A stretch of DNA of 64,000 nucleotides from positions 310,001-374,000 of the forward strand of contig JAECUM010092831.1 in the NCBI GenBank assembly GCA_016617855.1. The letters are read 5' to 3'. A program made the translations under genes and the position numbers. The DNA comes from Megalonaias nervosa (Eukaryota > Mollusca > Bivalvia > Unionida > Unionidae). Position 1 is the stretch's first letter. Each line of letters starts with the position of its first letter. Below are positions 1 to 11,980 of this stretch, in pieces. The notes beneath the pieces were generated by a model, which worked only from the letters and a program-made list of their open reading frames with translations, was not told the origin of the DNA and did not search any database.

Positions 1-646
1 AGTATGCTGTCCATAACAAACTTACTGTATGATGCACTGATTGACATCTGCTCGACAATAGTCTAAACCTTGACAGCCAGTAATATCACACCAGTGGAAG
101 ATATATATGAACTGGGCGGAGCTAACAGTTCACTGAAATCAGGCTTAGATTCAACTAATTAGGTTGGATTGTTTTGAGGTTACATTTGAAGTTTATAACA
201 GAGGAAGAGGAAACAATTATGACACGAATGGACTGCCTTTAAAATCAAATATCGGCATTGATATGTTTGGACATCAAATTATAATCAACTGGTTAGAACT
301 GGAGCATATCATTATGGTGGTTCGCGAAGCCGGTTGTCAATGGAAATGGACCAACTTTAATTGTTTTATTGGCAATTTGCTTCATTTAGCGGGAAGTTTA
401 AAAGTTCTGAATCATTTATGACTTCACTGGATTGCACTTTAAATTATAATCAGTTAGACAAAACGGGAATATATGGCTTCTCGCTAAGCCAGTTTTCAGT
501 GTGGAATTGCATTTTATTTTATTGATTAATTAAATGCTTGAATCGGCAAAACGTTTAAAACCTTGAACGTTTTAATTAATGGATCATTCAGAAAAAAATT
601 GAATGGGCTTATCACTCAGTGCATACATCTGAACCTTAAAATCAAC
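1..646. other. No recognisable feature
   Basis: I see no convincing gene, RNA or repeat here. The one ORF of 85 codons (164-421, plus) has no motif I recognise and low-complexity AT-rich composition. Confidence 0.4.
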
Positions 647-826
647 ATGGCGCAAAGAAGTATATTTTCTTTTCTGTCTCTGTCTCAGAAATGACCTGCC
701 AGTGATGAAATTTCTGACCCTCAGACTCCAAAGAAACAGAAAGATAGTGTCAGGTCTGATGAGAAGAAGAAGAGTCAATCTCCGAAATTTGTTAGAAAAT
801 TTAAGGAAAGTGGAAAAGTGAACTGA
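647..826 (+). pseudogene. Transposase-like N-terminal remnant (hAT/ZNF862-type, tentative)
   Basis: An ATG at 647 opens a short frame starting MAQRSIFSFLS. It is stopped by TGA at 692 and then stays open, rich in Lys and Ser, to a TGA at 824. The start followed by a K/S-rich linker resembles the N-terminus of the zinc-finger/hAT-transposase-like proteins common in invertebrate genomes. No zinc finger or catalytic domain follows, so at most a first-exon fragment is left. The match is from memory and weak. Confidence 0.25.
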
Positions 827-1369
827 CAATTCTGTGATGTACAGCCTAGATATTTGAATAATATATAACCTTCATAGTTGTATGGGTATATTTTTGCATA
901 AAAAATGATTTGAGCGGTTGATAATAGAATATGTTCAAAAGTTGAAAATATAATACAGTATAAAATAATCCTGTCTGTTTCATATACAAAATATACACAC
1001 AGTAACATATTGTTAGAAAGAGAAACACTTTTACAAAAATGAGATTGTATATTTCTTACAAAATACTGTACAAGTATTTCTCATTATTCAGCACGAGTCA
1101 AGAAATCTTAAACATCATTTGTTTCCACCAATAATGAAGAATAACATCTATGGGTTCATGACTGTCCAAAATAATTGACTCTCAAGATTTTAGTTTTGAC
1201 TGGTGAGATTTTCATTTTGACTCCTCAGATTCTGGGTCAAGGGTCAATTGACTCTTCAGTTTGGAAATCTGTTGAGAACCCTGAATCCAGAAGTACTACT
1301 GAAAGAAGAAAGAACAGGGTTATTCTTGATGCCGATACCATCAACATGTCTTTTTAAATCCCATCCACA
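827..1369. other. AT-rich, no recognisable feature
   Basis: No motif or repeat I can name. Small ORFs on both strands are low-complexity. Confidence 0.4.
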
Positions 1370-1665
1370 GAGAACTCAACTTCAAAAGGGTTTGCTAGAC
1401 TACAAATCCTTACATGAGTTGGCTCCAGAATATCTTTAAAGCAATTTTAAATTTGTGAAAAATGTAAAGATGTATTAACTCCTATCCATCTCAAGCAACA
1501 CTTTACATTTGCCTAAAACAAATTCAGATTTTACAAGAGATGTTTTGCTTTCTCAGGAGCCCAACTATGGAATTCCGTTTCACCCTATTTAAGGTCAGCT
1601 GACTTGTCCAAAGGTTGTAAGAATCTTCTTAGTCAGCATCTAAAGAAACAAGCATTGGTACAATT
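1370..1665 (+). mobile_element. Decayed LINE, C-terminal reverse-transcriptase tail
   Basis: Plus-strand translation gives YKSLHELAPEYL followed by stop-riddled fragments with the spacing seen downstream of the reverse transcriptase in CR1/L2 LINEs (the Y-K-x-L-H-x-L-A-P-x-Y-L block, then a region resembling the conserved Gly/Trp-Asn segment). Several stops and at least one frameshift show it is dead. It is a different family from the three LINE copies at 5446-13527. Confidence 0.4.
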
Positions 1666-2089
1666 TTATGTAATACAGTACTAGGTACTCTTCTTTAAAG
1701 CAATGTTTTTTCATGTACTCACCAGTAACGTCTTGACACAGATTCACTACTAATCTTTATATGAATCCTGTATGTACTCATTTTTAATGTCTTGTACATA
1801 TTTTATTGTGGCAGTAGATCACTTGTCTAGTCTGCAAAAGTTCAAACCCTTCAATGGCTCACCAAACCTCCTAATTTGGAAGCTAAAGAGGCTTGAAGGG
1901 CCTAGGCTTAACTTCCAGTGAAAATATTGTAATCCTTTAGAATTAAAAGCTAGGTCGCTAGTAACTGTAGCCTCACAAGCTCACCTTTTTCAGCAGTCTC
2001 ATTCAGTGTGCTGAGGGAGAATCACTGTTGCCAATGGCTTTCCTGTTTTTTGGCAGTAGTAGCAAAAACTTGTAATCATGCATTGTCCT
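1666..2089. other. No recognisable feature
   Basis: May be the decayed 5' part of the DIRS-like element that follows, but I cannot read reverse-transcriptase motifs in it. Confidence 0.35.
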
Positions 2090-2214
2090 TGTCCATGGCC
2101 TTAACGGAGTTTCTCCTGCTAGGGACCTTTAACTTTGCAGCGGCTTTGGTTCCCCAGGGCACACTGTACTTGTGTCCTCTCCAGTTTGTCCTTTTAGCTG
2201 CTTGGAAATGAAAC

Positions 2215-2969
2215 ATGGACCCTTTGACTACTTCCATGTCACTGGGTCAGGATTTCCACCATCTATTGTCCAAATTAATCGACAAATCGGGACCAGATTT
2301 TGACCCTAGTCTGCAGGAATCCCTCAAACCCCACTCTTGCCTGTTCGCAGATGCATCAGATGCAGGGTGGGGCACTCATCTTGAGGCAGTGGGAATAATT
2401 TTTGAGGTTTCATGGGCTCAGAAAGAATCAACCATCAACACTTTGGAAATGAAGACCATGTTCTTAGGCTTTCAGAGGTGTCCACCACATAAGAGGTCGC
2501 TGTGTGATGCTCTCCAACAAAACATAAGTGGTAGCATACACCAGGAGACAAGGAGTCACACATTGATCTTCTTTCTTCATGGAGGCGTGGAAACTCCTTC
2601 ACGGGGCAAATTCAGAAGGAATTCCTCAGACCTTGACACATTCCCAGCAGGAAGAACATTTAGGCCAGACAGTCTGTGCAGGAAAGGGAAGATAGTCCTT
2701 GTGGAATATCTGCTCCACCAATCTATAGCAAACTCCTTGTTGCAGCTTTGGGAAACTCCCATTGTGGACTTGTATGCTACCAGCTGAACAACAAGCTCCC
2801 CTTTTACATTTTCCCAGTCCATGACCTGAGGGCCTGGGCATTGGACAATTTCAGCCTAAAGTGGGATTGTCTGTTTGCTTATACCTTCCCACCTTTCAGG
2901 TTAATTCCACAGGTTCTACACAAAATCAGGCAGTCCACAGCTCAGCTCATTCTGATTGCCCTTCTTTAG
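2215..2969 (+). pseudogene. DIRS-like RNase H domain remnant
   Basis: The frame opening at 2215 has LFADASDAGWG at residues 43-53, the first catalytic Asp block of retroelement RNase H, then INTLEM around residues 74-79 carrying the conserved Glu. After residue 190 the frame stops, but the next frame continues with LNNKLPFY and AYTFPPFRLIPQVLHKI up to 2969. This is the conserved post-RNase H segment of DIRS/Gypsy-type polyproteins, so a frameshift lies near 2700-2790. RNase H would remove template RNA during reverse transcription; this copy cannot encode it intact. Confidence 0.6.
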
Positions 2970-3116
2970 CCCCAGTGATTGTGGTTCAGCAGTCTTCTTG
3001 ATCTGCTGGTAGACTATCCAAAGACCTTACTTCAGAAGAGGGACCTCCTGTCACAATACCACTGGGGCTGTCTCCTACGCAACAGCTCACAGATTCTCCA
3101 CCTTCACATTTGACTA

Positions 3117-4144
3117 ATGTCAAATGATTTCTCTACCAAGGAATGTTTTCAATCAAATTTGTCAAGTGCATCATTAAGTCCAGGAGTAGATCAGTGTCAT
3201 AGGTACATGATGTCAAATGTAGAAACGTTTTATAATCATTGTAGTAGAAAACATGTCAGTCCTTGCTGTCCCTTTGTGAGTTCAGTGACTAATTTTCTTC
3301 TCTTCCATTTGAAAGAGAAACAATGCTTGGTTTCTACTATTAAGGGCTATCAAGCACCCTTTTCCAACACACTCAGATTTTCAAAGCCCCTGCCATCGGG
3401 ATGGGTTCTCACTTAGCAGACCTGATCAGGTATTTCTTGATCTCTAATGCCTAAATCTTGAGGTTTCTAAATAAAAACCCCAATTAACCAATGGTGAAGC
3501 TTACTTTGAGAACCTTACCCTCAAGATGGTTTTCTTGCTTGCCTTAAAGTCTTTGAAATCAAGGAGCAAGCTTCATGCCTTATCCATAGAGTAGGGCTGT
3601 ATTAGGTTCAGTGGGAATTATAAGTCAGTGCATCTCCATTGCCATTGAGGTAATTTAGTATAAAAAAACCCAGCTTTCTTTAGTTGCTTCACTGCTGATT
3701 GAGATCCCCAGTCTCAGCTGTATCTGTGCTGTGGATGACCAAGAAACTTTTATGTCCAGTTAGGGCTGTATGTTTTGACTTGGCAGCCTCTAAAGGGAGA
3801 AGGAATGGCAGGAAGTGTCTTTCCTCCCTATTAAAGGTTTAGATAATAGTTAAACTTCCACCATTTCTCGGTGAATTGTATTTACCATCAAGAGAACTTA
3901 CCAGTATGTTATTGATAAGAACCTGTTTTTAATGAAAATTAAAGCCCATAAATTTCATGCCATTGCTGCCTCATGGCCCTGTATAACTCATTTATCTTTG
4001 GTGGATGTCATGGAAGCCATGTTCTGTAATGCTATTTTCTCCTTTTATCTTCATTTGTTAGCCCACCAAAGTGAAGGCATTTTCTCACTGAGCCCAGTCA
4101 TCATCGCTCAAAAAGCAACCTTTCAGGATTCCATCCCACATTAG
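3117..4144 (+). pseudogene. DIRS-like tyrosine recombinase remnant
   Basis: The 99-codon frame at 3117-3416 has the N-terminal recombinase segment (FLLFHLKEKQCLVSTIKGYQ). Stop-interrupted fragments of the catalytic domain follow, and the C-terminal part at 3932-4144 reads KAHKFHAIAASW, then SEGIFSLSPVIIAQ. In this family the former block carries the H-x-x-R catalytic motif; here the Arg position reads His, consistent with a CGT to CAT change. The domain would integrate circular DNA but is dead here. Confidence 0.55.
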
Positions 4145-5445
4145 TCTCTTTCTCTTCTGTGAGGGTGAGTATTCCTTGTGTTTGTTTTTTTAAAACCAAT
4201 TGTGGAGTCATTAGCCTCCCATCAAACTAACAGATTCAGCAATGCAGTAGCAACAGGTAGGGTATTATTGATATTAAAATGTAGATTTTTTTGGGAGGGG
4301 GGAGAGGTAAAACTAATTTTAATGATGTAATACTTAACTGTTGCTATTGCTAGAGTCCTCACCCCACCCCTGGGTCCAAGTGGTATACATCTCTTGCCTT
4401 TACCAATCACTGCCACTTCATCTCAGTCCACATGAGTTTGAGTCTCAGGCTCTGCCAATGTGGGTATGTGAGAATGCTTGCCAGAGCTTCCTGTGGGTCA
4501 GTAGTTCTTACAAGGTTTTTCAAGGGTTCCTCCTCCACCAGTTATACTTATTGCTATGTTTAACCTATTGTGTGCTGAAAAAGGTGCTAAACCCATAACA
4601 ATAACAACAAAATCCTCCTGCCCCGCATTGATGTCCCATTAAGTTAGGCTGCTCCTACAAAATAATGAAGAGGACCAGCATGAATGCCCATAATGTGCAA
4701 GATTCTTTGTAGGGGTGATCCATTGTTCTGGAATTTTCTAGTTCACTCTAATGGGAATATGACATTTTCATCATTTTGTTGTATTTTCCTCCCAGAAAGT
4801 AGTAGTTCTGCGACAGTTGTTTTTATTATGGGTTTGATGCCATTTTTCAGCACATGATAGGCTATACATTGTGGTCCTTACTTTGTGTGAATTAAAACCC
4901 TGGGAAGAACCACCGACTCAGGGAAACCAATGGCAAGCTTTCTGATATACCCGTGTTGCTCAGCCTGAGTCTTAAACCCATGCAGACAGAAGTGAGATGT
5001 CAGAGATCTGGAAAGGCAAATGCCCTAGTTCAGTTGTTCTTTCAGGGCTATGCAATAGCAAAATTTGTCTTAAATGAAAATGGTATCAAACTGACCTCCA
5101 ATATTACCACAGATGTGGCTCTTAAAAATCTTGTCACTACTCCCTCTGAATAGAAAGTCGTATCAACATTGAACTTTCATGAAAAGACATGACATCTAGC
5201 TAACCATAAATGAAAATGGTGCCAGTCTAACATAAATTGTATGGTGTAAGAGGTGGTGGGGGGGATGATGTGAGATCTCTCACTCCTTATGGTGTTTTGG
5301 TTATCATTATCAAGGAGATGATGTGTTTTGGTTGTTGTTATCTAGGAGATGATTGACCATGATATTATTGACTGGACTGAATAAACAATAAAATAGAATA
5401 TGAAATTAATGGATGGAATAACAGAAAATCTGCGCAGAGATATAG
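4145..5445. other. No recognisable gene; possible DIRS 3' tail
   Basis: The first few hundred bases may be the noncoding end of the DIRS-like element. From about 4600 to 5445 I see no domain, tandem repeat or RNA gene. A short G-run lies near 5256-5263. Confidence 0.35.
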
Positions 5446-7256
5446 AATAGAACAACACGAGCCCCAGTAGCAGCATTTGAACCTGTCTCTATGGATTTAG
5501 TACGTACAATCGTGATGAAGAGTGCACCAAAGTCATGTGAACTGGATCCGATTCCGACGTCACTGCTTCTAGAATGCTTGGATCCAATACTGCCTTCACT
5601 AACTGATGTTATTAATACCTCTCTCTCAAATGGGGAATTCCCATCATTTTACAAAACTGCCATTGTAAAGCCTCTGCTGAAGAAACCAATACTCGACCAT
5701 AATGATTTAAAGAACTACCGCCCAGTTTCTAATCTCCCATTCATGTCAAAAATCTTAGAAAAAGTTGTTCTATCCCAACTTCTATCTCATCTGAATTCAA
5801 ACAGTCTTTTTAGCAATGTACAGTCTGCATATCGCCCTTGCCACAGTACTGAAACTACTCTTCTGAAAGTAGTCAATGACCTTCTCTCTGCTTTGGATGG
5901 CGGAAAGATTACAGTCCTCACTCTCCTTGACTTGTCTGCAGCATTTGACACTATAGACCATGATATATTCCTTCACCGTCTCCAGTATGTATTTGGCATT
6001 CATGATACAGCCTTACTATGGTTCAAATCCTACTTGGTCAACAGGACACAAATTGTGTCCGCAAATGGAAAACACTCCAGCCCAGTTGATCTATCCTGTG
6101 GTGTTCCACAGGGGTCTGTTCTTGGACCTGTTCTCTTCATTCTATACACTCAGCCACTCTCAGGTGTCATAGATCATCATCCAGTGTCTCACCAATTGTA
6201 TGCTGATGACACCCAAATATACAAATCTAGCCATCCAGCTGAAGTTGAAGCTACCATCCAAGGCGTAGAGAGGTGCATTTCCGATGTGAAATCATGGATG
6301 ACATGTAACAAGCTGCAGATGAATGATGATAAAACTGAAGCCATTCTGATTACAACAAAAAGACTTTCTCATTCACATCCTTTACCTCAGACAATAAATA
6401 TCAGCAACACCAACATTAAATTCACACAGTCAGTATGAAACCTAGGTGTTACTCTTGACAGTACTCTCTCATTGCACCAACATGTCATGAACATATGCAA
6501 GGCTGCATATCTTGAACTGAGACGCATCAGCTCCATTCGCAAGTATCTTTCAGCTGATGCCACTAAAACACTTGTGTGTTCCTTAGTACTTTCAAGACTG
6601 GACTATTGTAACTCAATTCTGTCTGGTTCATCTCAATATCTACTCCAGAAACTTCAAAAAGTTCAAAACACAGCTTCTCGGATCATTCTTAGAGTACCAC
6701 AATCAGAGCATGCCTCCCCCCTGCTCTGTACCCTACACTGGCTATCCATTCGATCCAGAATTAAACACAAAATTTGTTCTCTGTGCTATGTTTCACTAAC
6801 GGGCTCCAGTCCAACATACCTATCTGACCTCACCCATGTGTACACACCAGCAAGATAATTACACTCCTCTTCTGACACTCGTATTCTCATTATTCCCACT
6901 ATGAAAATGAAATCATATGGACAATGTTCTTTTGCATACCAGGGCCCCGCAACATGGAATGAATTGCCCACTGAACTTAGACACAAAGACACAGTGATCT
7001 CATTCAAGAGCACTCTTAAAACTCACCTGTTTCAACTGCAAGAACAGACTTAAAGACCTAATAATGTTTCCTTACCTTAAATATTTACAGCATGTTTTTG
7101 GTTTTCTAATTTCATGGTGTTTGTTTTTATTTTTGTAATCATATCATTATATATGTTTTTTAAATGTTGTCAAATGTTGTAAAGCGCTTTGAGCTTCTAA
7201 AGATTAGGCGCTATACGAAGTCCTCATTATTATTATTATTTTTGTTATTATTATTA
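5446..7256 (+). mobile_element. L2/CR1-type LINE, copy 1 (5'-truncated)
   Basis: A single frame runs from after the stop at 5443 to a TAA at 7051, interrupted by TGA at 6436 and TAA at 6856. It encodes reverse transcriptase: SAAFDTIDHD (catalytic Asp block), GVPQGSVLGP, YADDTQIY (catalytic Tyr-Ala-Asp-Asp), and the C-terminal domain with LDYCNSILSG and LHWLSIRSRIKHKI. The endonuclease and ORF1 are missing. The 3' end has GTAAAGCGCTTTGAG and a TTA-type microsatellite, as in L2/CR1 elements. This is the only copy extending left of the point (5711) where copies 2 and 3 begin. Confidence 0.85.
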
Positions 7257-8757
7257 TGTCTTAATGTGTGTCTAAACCATCATAGCATCAATGGATCATT
7301 CATATCAATGGCAAAACATGTCATTTCTAAACCATCATAACATTAATGGTTCACTCATATCAATGGCAAAACATGTTTTAATGCATTTCAAAACTGTCAT
7401 AGCATCAATCAATCATTCATATCAATGACAAAATATGATGTCTTAATGCATGTCTAAACCATCATAGGATTAATGCTTCATTCATATCAATGGCAAAACA
7501 TGTCTTAATGTGTTTCTACACCATCATAGCATCAATGGTTCATTGACATCAATGGCAAAACATTATGTCTTAATGCATGTCTAAGCCATCATAGCATCAA
7601 CGGTTCATTGACATCAATGGCAAAACATGATGTCTTAATGTGTGTCTAAACCATCATAGCATTAATGGTTCATTCATATCAACAACAAAACATGATGTCT
7701 TAATGCATGTCTAAACCATCATAGCATCAAATGTTCATTCACATTAATGGTGAAACATGTTGTCTCAATGCATGCCTAAACTATCACAGCATCAGATGTT
7801 CATTTATATCAACGGCAAAACATGTCATTTCTAAACTGCCATAGCATTAATGGTTGATTCATACCAGTGGCAAAACATGATGTCTTAATGTGTGTCCAAA
7901 CCATCATAGCATCAATGGTTCATTGACATCAATGGCAAAACATGATGTCTTAATGCGTGTCTAAACCATCATAGTATCAATGGTTCATTCATATCAATGG
8001 CAAAACATGTCTTAATGCATGTCTAAACCATCATAGCATTAAGGTTCATTCATATCAATGGCAAAACATGTTGTCTTAATGCATGTCTAAACTATCATAG
8101 CATCAAATGTTCATTCACATTAATGGCAAAACATAATGTCTTAATAATACATGTCTAAACCATTAGCGCATCATGTGGTTCATTCGTATCAATGGCAAAA
8201 TATGATGTCTTAATGCATTTCTAAACCATCATAGCATCAATGGATCATTATCAATTGCAAAACATGTCTTAATGCATGTCTAAACCATCATAGTATCAAT
8301 GGATCATTCATATCAATGGCAAAACATGATGTCCTAATGCATGTCTAAACCATCACAGTATTAATGGTTCTTTCATAACAAACCAAAACATGTCTTAATG
8401 TGTGTCTAAACCATCATAGTATCAATGGTTAATTATCAATGCAAACATTTCTTAATGTGTGTCTAAACCATCATAGCATCAATGGATCATTATCAATTGC
8501 AAAACATGTCTTAATGCATGTTTAAACCATCAGAGTATCAATGGTTCATTATCACCTGCAAAACATGTATTAATGCATATCTAAACCATCATAGCATCAA
8601 TGGATCATTCATATCAATCACAAAACATCATGTACTAATGCATGTCTAAACCATCATAGCATCAATGGTTCATTATCAATTGCAAAACACGTCTTAATGT
8701 GTGTCTAAACCATCATAGCATTAAGGTTCATTCATATCAATGGCAAAACATGATGTC
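7257..8757 (+). repeat. Satellite block A (about 62-65 bp units)
   Basis: About 24 monomers of a 62-65 bp unit with core blocks TAAACCATCATAGCATCAAT and CAATGGCAAAACATG. Monomers vary, and the order of variants is closely repeated in block B, so the block was copied as a whole. Confidence 0.9.
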
Positions 8758-10303
8758 TAGAACTACCACCCAGTTTCTAATCTCCCATTCATGTCAAAAA
8801 GCTTAGAAAAAGTTGTTCTATCCCAACTTGTATCTCATCTGAATTCAAACAGTCTTTTTAGCAATGTACAGTCTGCATATCGCCCTTGCCATAGTGCTGA
8901 AACTACTCTTCTGAAAGTAGTTAATGACCTTCTCTCTGCTTTGGATGGTGGAAAGATTACAGTCCTCACTCTCCTTAACTTGTCTGCAGCATTTGACACA
9001 ATAGACCATGATATATTACTTCACCGTCTCCAGCATGTATTTGGCATTCGTGATACAGCCTTACTATGGTTCAAGTCCTACTTGGTCAACAGGACACAAA
9101 TTGTGTCCACAAATGGAAAACACTCCAGCCCAGTTGATCTATGTTGTGGTGTTCCACAGGGGTCTGTTCTTGGACCTGTTCTCTTCATTCTATACACTCA
9201 GCCACTCTCAAGTGTCATAGATCATCATCCAGTGTCTCACCAATTGTATGCTGATGACATCCAAATATACAAATCTAGCCATCCAACTGAAGTTGAAGCT
9301 ACCATCCAAGGCGTAGAGAGGTGCATTTCCGATGTGAAATCATGGATGACATGTAACAAGCTGCAGATGAATGATGATAAAACTGAAGCCAGTCTGATTA
9401 CAACACAAAGACTTTCTCATTCACATCCTTTACCTCAGACAATAAATATCAGCAACACCAACATTAAATTCACACAGTCAGTACGAAACCTAGGTGTTAT
9501 TCTCGACAGTACTCTCTCATTGCACCAACATGTCATGAACATATGCAAGGCTGCATATCTTGAGCTGAGACGCATCAGCTCCATTTGCAAGTATCTTTCA
9601 GCTGATGCCACTAAAACACTTGTGTGTTCCTTAGTACTTTCAAGACTGGACTATTGTAACTCAATTCTGTCTGGTTCATCTCAATATCTACTCCAGAAAC
9701 TTCAAAAAGTTCAAAACACAGCTTCTCGGATCATTCTTAGAGTACCACAATCAGAGCATGCCTCCCCCCTGCTCTGTACCCTACACTGGCTATCCATTCG
9801 ATCCAGAATTAAACACAAAATTTGTTCTCTGTGCTATGTTTCACTAACGGGCTCCAGTCCAACATACCTATCTGACCTCACCCATGTGTACACACCAGCA
9901 AGATAATTACACTCCTCTTCTGACACTCGTATTCTCATTATTCCCACTATGAAAATGAAATCATATGGACAATGTTCTTTTGCATACCAGGGCCCCGCAA
10001 CATGGAATGAATTGCCCACTGAACTTAGACACAAAGACACAGTGATCTCATTCAAGAGCACTCTTAAAACTCACCTGTTTCAACTGCAAGAACAGACTTA
10101 AAGACCTAATAATGTTTCCTTACCTTAAATATTTACAGCATGTTTTTGGTTTTCTAATTTCATGGTGTTTGTTTTTATTTTTGTAATCATATCATTATAT
10201 ATGTTTTTTAAGTGTTGTCAAATGTTGTAAAGCGCTTTGAGCTTCTAAAGATTAGGCGCTATACGAAGTCCTCATTATTATTATTATTATTGTTATTATT
10301 ATT
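8758..10303 (+). mobile_element. L2/CR1-type LINE, copy 2
   Basis: Begins abruptly at AGAACTACC, equivalent to 5711 of copy 1, fused to the end of satellite block A. The frame is open from 8791 to 10101 except TAA at 9904, the same stop as in copy 1. The catalytic block is YADDIQIY. At the position of copy 1's TGA (6436) this copy has CGA, so copy 1's stop arose after the copies separated. The 3' tail and TTA microsatellite are preserved. Confidence 0.85.
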
Positions 10304-11980
10304 ATGTCTTAATGTGTGTCTAAACCATCATAGCATCAATGGATCATTCATATCAATGGCAAAACATGTCATTTCTAAACCATCATAACATTAATGGTTC
10401 ACTCATATCAATGGCAAAACATGTTTTAATGCATTTCAAAATTGTCATAGCATCAATCAATCATTCATATCAATGACAAAATATGATGTCTTAATGCATG
10501 TCTAAACCATCATAGGATTAATGCTTCATTCATATCAATGGCAAAACATGTCTTAATGTGTTTCCACACCATCATAGCATCAATGGTTCATTGACATCAA
10601 TGGCAAAACATTATGTCTTAATGCATGTCTAAGCCATCATAGCATCAACGGTTCATTGACATCAATGGCAAAACATGATGTCTTAATGTGTGTCTAAACC
10701 ATCATAGCATTAATGGTTCATTCATATCAACAACAAAACATGATGTCTTAATGCATGTCTAAACCATCATAGCATCAAATGTTCATTCACATTAATGGTG
10801 AAACATGTTGTCTCAATGCATGCCTAAACTATCACAGCATCAGATGTTCATTTATATCAACGGCAAAACATGTCATTTCTAAACTGCCATAGCATTAATG
10901 GTTAATTCATACCAATGGCAAAACATGATGTCTTAATGCGTGTCTAAACCATCATAGCATCAATGGATCATTCACATCAATGGCAAAATATGTCATTTCT
11001 AAACTGCCATAGCATTAATGGTTGATTCATACAAATGGCAAAACATGATGTCTTAATGCGTGTCTAAACCATCATAGCATCAATGGATCATTCACATCAA
11101 TGGCAAAACATGTCATTTCTAAACTGCCATAGCATTAATGGTTGATTCATACCAATGGCAAAACATGATGTCTTAATGCGTGTCTAAACCATCATAGTAT
11201 CAATGGTTCATTCATATCAATGGCAAAACATGTCTTAATGCATGTCTAAACCATCATAGCATTAAGGTTCATTCATATCAATGGCAAAACATGTTGTCTT
11301 AATGCATGTCTAAACTATCATAGCATCAAATGTTCATTCACATTAATGGCAAAACATAATGTCTTAATAATACATGTCTAAACCATTAGCGCATCATGTG
11401 GTTCATTCGTATCAATGGCAAAATATGATGTCTTAATGCATTTCTAAACCATCATAGCATCAATGGATCATTATCAATTGCAAAACATGTCTTAATGCAT
11501 GTCTAAACCATCATAGTATCAATGGATCATTCATATCAATGGCAAAACATGATGTCCTAATGCATGTCTAAACCATCACAGTATTAATGGTTCTTTCATA
11601 ACAAACCAAAACATGTCTTAATGTGTGTCTAAACCATCATAGTATCAATGGTTAATAATCAACGCAAACATTTCTTAATGTGTGTCTAAACCATCATAGC
11701 ATCAATGGATCATTATCAATTGCAAAACATGTCTTAATGCATGTTTAAACCATCAGAGTATCAATGGTTCATTATCACCTGCAAAACATGTATTAATGCA
11801 TATCTAAACCATCATAGCATCAATGGATCATTCATATCAATCACAAAACATGATGTACTAATGCATGTCTAAACCATCATAGCATCAATGGTTCATTATC
11901 AATTGCAAAACACGTCTTAATGTGTGTCTAAACCATCATAGCATTAAGGTTCATTCATATCAATGGCAAAACATGATGTC
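10304..11980 (+). repeat. Satellite block B
   Basis: Same monomer variants in the same order as block A, plus extra copies of a roughly 122-bp dimer between about 10880 and 11165. This local expansion explains most of the length difference from block A. Confidence 0.9.

Larger units (their letters stand above)
2090..4144 (+). mobile_element. DIRS-like (tyrosine-recombinase) retroelement, degenerate
   Basis: On the plus strand the remnants come in the DIRS order: the end of a reverse transcriptase (about 2090-2214, including CPLQFVLLAAWK), RNase H (2215-2787, shifting frame into 2700-2969), then a tyrosine recombinase (3117-4144). DIRS elements use a tyrosine recombinase rather than a DDE integrase, so RNase H followed by such a recombinase is diagnostic. 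Many stops and frameshifts show it is inactive. Inverted termini were not identified. Confidence 0.6.
8758..11980 (+). repeat. Composite 3.2 kb tandem unit (LINE + satellite)
   Basis: The junction GTCTAGAACTACC occurs at about 8755 and again at about 11978, a period of 3223 bases. The preceding period, from the equivalent LINE position in copy 1 (5711), is 3048 bases; block B is longer by extra satellite repeats. LINE and satellite were duplicated together. Confidence 0.85.
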
